A program made the translations under genes and the position numbers. A DNA stretch of 23,690 nucleotides, taken from JAPUDQ01 sp049291395. Lineage in GTDB: Bacteria > Patescibacteriota > Saccharimonadia > Saccharimonadales > Saccharimonadaceae. The stretch covers positions 1 to 23,690 of the forward strand of contig JBATPJ010000025.1 of assembly GCA_049291395.1 (NCBI GenBank), in the 5' to 3' direction. The notes beneath the pieces were generated by a model. That model made no database searches and was not told the DNA's origin. It saw only the letters and a list, made by a program, of their open reading frames with translations. Positions 22,761 through 23,690 of this stretch are shown piece by piece (within the stretch, counting starts at the first letter, position 1; the number at the start of each line of letters is the position of its first letter).

Positions 22761-22784
22761 AGTTTGAGCAAGCTAAAACTTTAC
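22757..22784. terminator. Hairpin after the small reading frame
   Basis: A perfect 9-bp stem GTAAAGTTT (22757-22765) with AAACTTTAC (22776-22784). Inside it AGC/GCT extends the pairing. It overlaps the TAA of the small reading frame. The tail TCTCATTT is only partly T-rich. Confidence 0.45.
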
Positions 22785-22815
22785 TCTCATTTCGTCGTCT
22801 CTGAATTCGCCGTTC

Positions 22816-22896
22816 CGGCGATTCTACGGCTATGCGGGAATAGCGAGAAACGGGAATTATATAAAAAGAGACCCTTTCAGGTCTCTTATTATATAA
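22816..22896 (+). repeat. Degenerate inverted copy of the 5S rRNA 3' half
   Basis: The plus strand reads GGCGATT-CTACG-GCTATGCGGGAA and then, after 14 variable bases, AATTATATAA and AGAGACC. The same blocks in the same order form the 3' half of the minus-strand 5S gene and its terminator. The arms 22816-22840 and 22914-22938 pair as 8+12 perfect bases around a 5-nt mismatch. Together with 22855-22898 they make one palindrome of about 123 bp centred on the terminator. Confidence 0.7.

Positions 22897-22898
<2 letters not shown>
22855..22898. terminator. Terminator after 5S rRNA (palindromic)
   Basis: AAGAGACC/GGTCTCTT forms the core of a hairpin with a T-rich tail on the minus strand (TCTTTTTATATAATT). 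The outer AATTATATAA blocks lengthen the inverted repeat to 44 bp, so it can act in both directions. Confidence 0.75.
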
Positions 22899-23003
<105 letters not shown>

Positions 23004-23295
23004 AGCGCTTCACTGAGTGAAGCGCAGCTATTGGAAGATGGCTATTGGAAGATGGCTTGAGCCACATCCTCTATGCGATATTCTATTTGCTACGCCTCTC
23101 GATGAGGCGGTTCCGGCATCCATACGATACCTTGTTTTTTCTCTCGTAAAGTACAAAATGAATTAACTGAGGTAAGTATACTATTGATACTCACCGAATA
23201 CTAGTCAAGACCTGTCTTCTGATGCTTCGTTATGAGCAAAACATCAGTCAAAACCATGATAATTGCAGTATGAAGCTGCAAAAATCATGATTCAT
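23004..23295 (-). other. 23S-5S spacer with processing stems
   Basis: The 292-bp spacer contains no tRNA. A perfect 9-bp hairpin GCGCTTCAC/GTGAAGCGC (23005-23025) lies directly before 5S. GCTATTGGAAGATG is repeated twice in tandem (23027-23054). Behind 23S are the pairings CTGATG/CATCAG and TTGCAG/CTGCAA inside CATGAT/ATCATG. They are likely RNase III or other maturation sites. Confidence 0.6.

Positions 23296-23690
<395 letters not shown>

Noticed and set aside
22816..22896. A second functional 5S rRNA gene on the plus strand
   Set aside because: Only the 3' half is similar; the conserved CCATTCCGAACACAGAAG core is missing.

Overview
The window looks like chromosomal DNA of a member of the Patescibacteria (CPR). 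Candidatus Saccharibacteria is my best guess. The support is a set of compact housekeeping genes packed on one strand, an IF2 with no long N-terminal extension, an S1 protein with only four S1 domains, small proteins of types common in this group (a DUF5663-like protein and a basic KGG-repeat protein), and promoters that sit directly on start codons. TGA, TAA and TAG all act as stops, so genetic code 11 fits. The taxonomic call is an inference; no search was run.

Layout. Positions 1-4917 (minus strand) hold rpsU, yqeY, a small membrane protein, adk, map, ftsA and the 5' part of ftsZ, which runs off the left edge. Positions 5014-7152 (minus) hold a winged-helix regulator followed by recJ. A divergent pair follows at 7269-9931: a degenerate phosphoribosyltransferase (minus) and priA (plus). 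def and fmt (9992-11432, plus) overlap each other. Then come a DUF5663-like protein and a 971-residue membrane protein (11415-14819, minus), infB and rpsA (15051-17972, minus), and a small Ser/Thr-rich membrane protein (minus) back to back with a ROK-family sugar kinase coupled to an ImmA-like metallopeptidase (plus, to 19955).

From 19956 onward the character changes. There are GATC-rich degenerate repeats, a bidirectional terminator, a KGG protein, a candidate 69-nt small RNA with its own promoter and terminator, two small minus-strand genes, and an unrecognised plus-strand gene with a 140-nt hairpin-rich leader, foreign codon use and a terminator/antiterminator pair. The right end is the 3' end of an rRNA operon on the minus strand: partial 23S, spacer, and 5S, whose 3' half and terminator are mirrored by a degenerate inverted copy.

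How the genes work together. The core content is cell division (ftsA, ftsZ), translation initiation and nascent-chain N-terminal processing (infB, rpsA, rpsU, fmt, def, map), DNA repair and replication restart (recJ, priA), and nucleotide or sugar phosphorylation (adk, ROK). I did not find a clear new defence or metabolic system. The most unusual structures are an in-frame palindromic insertion in recJ, the mirrored 5S end, leaderless-type promoters on at least four genes, the candidate small RNA, and the foreign gene with its structured leader.
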